The notes beneath the pieces are model-generated. The model worked only from the letters and a program-made list of their open reading frames with translations, was not told where the DNA came from and did no database searches. The translations under genes and the position numbers were made by a program. Positions 5,162 to 5,960 of a DNA stretch of 5,960 nucleotides are shown here, one piece after another. The stretch comes from Chlamydiae bacterium RIFCSPHIGHO2_12_FULL_49_9 (GTDB lineage Bacteria; Chlamydiota; Chlamydiia; Chlamydiales; SM23-39): positions 1 through 5,960 of the forward strand of contig MGLY01000082.1 of the NCBI GenBank assembly GCA_001794935.1. Reading direction: 5' to 3'. Position 1 is the first letter of the stretch. Each line of letters begins with the position of its first letter.

Positions 5162-5190
5162 TTGACGGCATCCACTTTTTTGAGTAAAAT
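5162..5190 (+). promoter_or_regulatory. near-consensus sigma70-type promoter of sufB
   Basis: TTGACG (5162-5167; 5 of 6) and TAAAAT (5185-5190; 5 of 6) are separated by exactly 17 nt, with A/T-rich sequence directly upstream that could act as an UP element. The expected transcription start, near 5197, is only a few bases before the sufB ATG at 5201. This is the best promoter in the window. Confidence 0.65.
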
Positions 5191-5200
5191 TGCCCCACTT

Positions 5201-5960
5201 ATGAACCATTCAGCCACCGAGTATAAATACGGCTTTGTCACGCCGATTGAGTCTGAGGTCTTCCCTAAGGGCTTAAGCGAAGAGACGATCCGCGCAATTT
5301 CCGCCAAAAAAGAAGAGCCCGAATTCCTCCTCCGCTTTAGACTCAGAGCCTTTCGAAAATGGCAGGAGATGAGAGAGCCTGCTTGGCCAAATGTCAAATA
5401 TCCCCCCATCGACTATCAAAAAATTTCTTACTACGCGGAACCTAAATCGAAGCCCAGACTCGAAAGCCTCGACGAGGTCGATCCCGAAATCCTCAAAACC
5501 TTTGAAAAGCTGGGGATCCCCCTCGACGAGCAAAAGAGGCTCTCCAATGTGGCGGTCGACATCGTCTTCGACTCGGTCTCTCTCGGCACCACCTTCCAAA
5601 AAAAGCTCAAAGAGGCAGGAGTCATCCTCTGCTCTATCTCAGAGGCTGTAAAACTCTATCCGGATCTCGTCGAAGAATACCTCGGAAGCGTCGTTCCGAT
5701 CGGAGACAACTACTTTGCAGCTCTCAATTCCGCAGTTTTTTCAGACGGCTCTTTTGTCTATATCCCAAAAGGGGTCCGCTGCCCGATGGAGCTATCGACT
5801 TACTTTCGAATCAATGAGAAAGAGACAGGCCAATTTGAAAGAACCCTCATCATTGCGGAAGAGGGCTCTCACGTCAGTTATCTTGAAGGTTGTACGGCTC
5901 CAGCCTTCGACACCAATCAACTCCACGCGGCAGTCGTTGAACTCATCGCCAAAGAAAGAG
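5201..5960 (+). CDS. sufB: Fe-S cluster assembly scaffold protein SufB (5' part)
   Basis: SufB, with SufC and SufD, forms the cytoplasmic SufBCD scaffold on which Fe-S clusters are built from cysteine-derived sulfur. The frame opens at the ATG at 5201 and runs without a stop to the window end, giving 253 residues, about half of a normal SufB (near 480-500 aa). Family hallmarks are FRLRAFRKWQEM at 46-57, VVPIGDNYFAALNSAVFSDG at 164-183, SFVYIPKGVRCPMELSTYFR at 184-203 and SHVSYLEGCTAPAFDTNQLH at 223-242; Cys231 in EGCTAP probably corresponds to the sulfur-accepting cysteine of E. coli SufB (Cys254). SufD is a paralogue, but these motifs are SufB-type. An in-frame TAA at 5156 limits the start, and no Shine-Dalgarno precedes the ATG, so the mRNA may be leaderless. 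The usual partners sufC, sufD and sufS would be expected downstream, outside this window. Confidence 0.96.
   Translation, partial: MNHSATEYKYGFVTPIESEVFPKGLSEETIRAISAKKEEPEFLLRFRLRAFRKWQEMREPAWPNVKYPPIDYQKISYYAEPKSKPRLESLDEVDPEILKTFEKLGIPLDEQKRLSNVAVDIVFDSVSLGTTFQKKLKEAGVILCSISEAVKLYPDLVEEYLGSVVPIGDNYFAALNSAVFSDGSFVYIPKGVRCPMELSTYFRINEKETGQFERTLIIAEEGSHVSYLEGCTAPAFDTNQLHAAVVELIAKER

Noticed and set aside
5273..5599. Minus-strand and alternative-frame open frames within sufB
   Set aside because: They are shadows of the sufB reading frame, whose product carries unmistakable SufB motifs.

Overview
This window most likely comes from a member of the Chlamydiae outside the genus Chlamydia (an environmental, amoeba-associated type). 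Two things point there. First, an isolated type III secretion (T3SS) cluster reads sctJ - unassigned gene - sctL - sctR - sctS - sctT, with no sctN, sctQ, sctU or sctV attached; as I recall, this split arrangement matches the chlamydial cdsJ/CT560/cdsL/cdsR/cdsS/cdsT block. Second, base composition looks intermediate rather than strongly AT-rich. The family-level placement is inference from memory, not a search.

Layout. Positions 1-88 hold the start of a divergent minus-strand gene (N-terminal 29 residues only) with a strong Shine-Dalgarno, probably a membrane protein. Positions 89-224 are a divergent control region with an 11-bp inverted repeat and a weak promoter candidate for the T3SS operon. 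Positions 225-4482 are one tightly packed plus-strand operon of six genes: the lipoprotein inner-ring component SctJ, a 283-aa protein in the SctK/FliG position, the stator SctL, and the export-gate proteins SctR, SctS and SctT. Gaps are 9, -4, 2, 4 and -1 nt, so translation is probably coupled. Positions 4483-4738 are non-coding, GC-rich and full of palindromes; the first hairpin could end transcription from both sides and is followed by a T-rich tail only on the minus strand. Positions 4739-5071 encode, on the minus strand, an unrecognised 110-aa protein with a basic C-terminus and an excellent Shine-Dalgarno. Positions 5072-5200 are a very AT-rich divergent promoter region with a near-consensus sigma70-type promoter (TTGACG, 17 nt, TAAAAT) ending only 10 nt before the sufB start codon. 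From 5201 to the window end runs the first half of sufB (Fe-S cluster scaffold), cut by the window edge.

How they work together. SctJ forms the inner-membrane ring, SctR/S/T form the export gate inside it, and SctL belongs to the cytoplasmic ATPase/sorting platform. The unassigned gene between sctJ and sctL is likely another cytoplasmic part of the same machine. The sufB side is functionally separate (Fe-S cluster assembly). I see no CRISPR array, tRNA, rRNA or insertion sequence, and no clear evidence of a wholly new system. The best leads are the unassigned T3SS gene, the palindromic spacer, the small orphan gene and the apparently leaderless sufB transcript.
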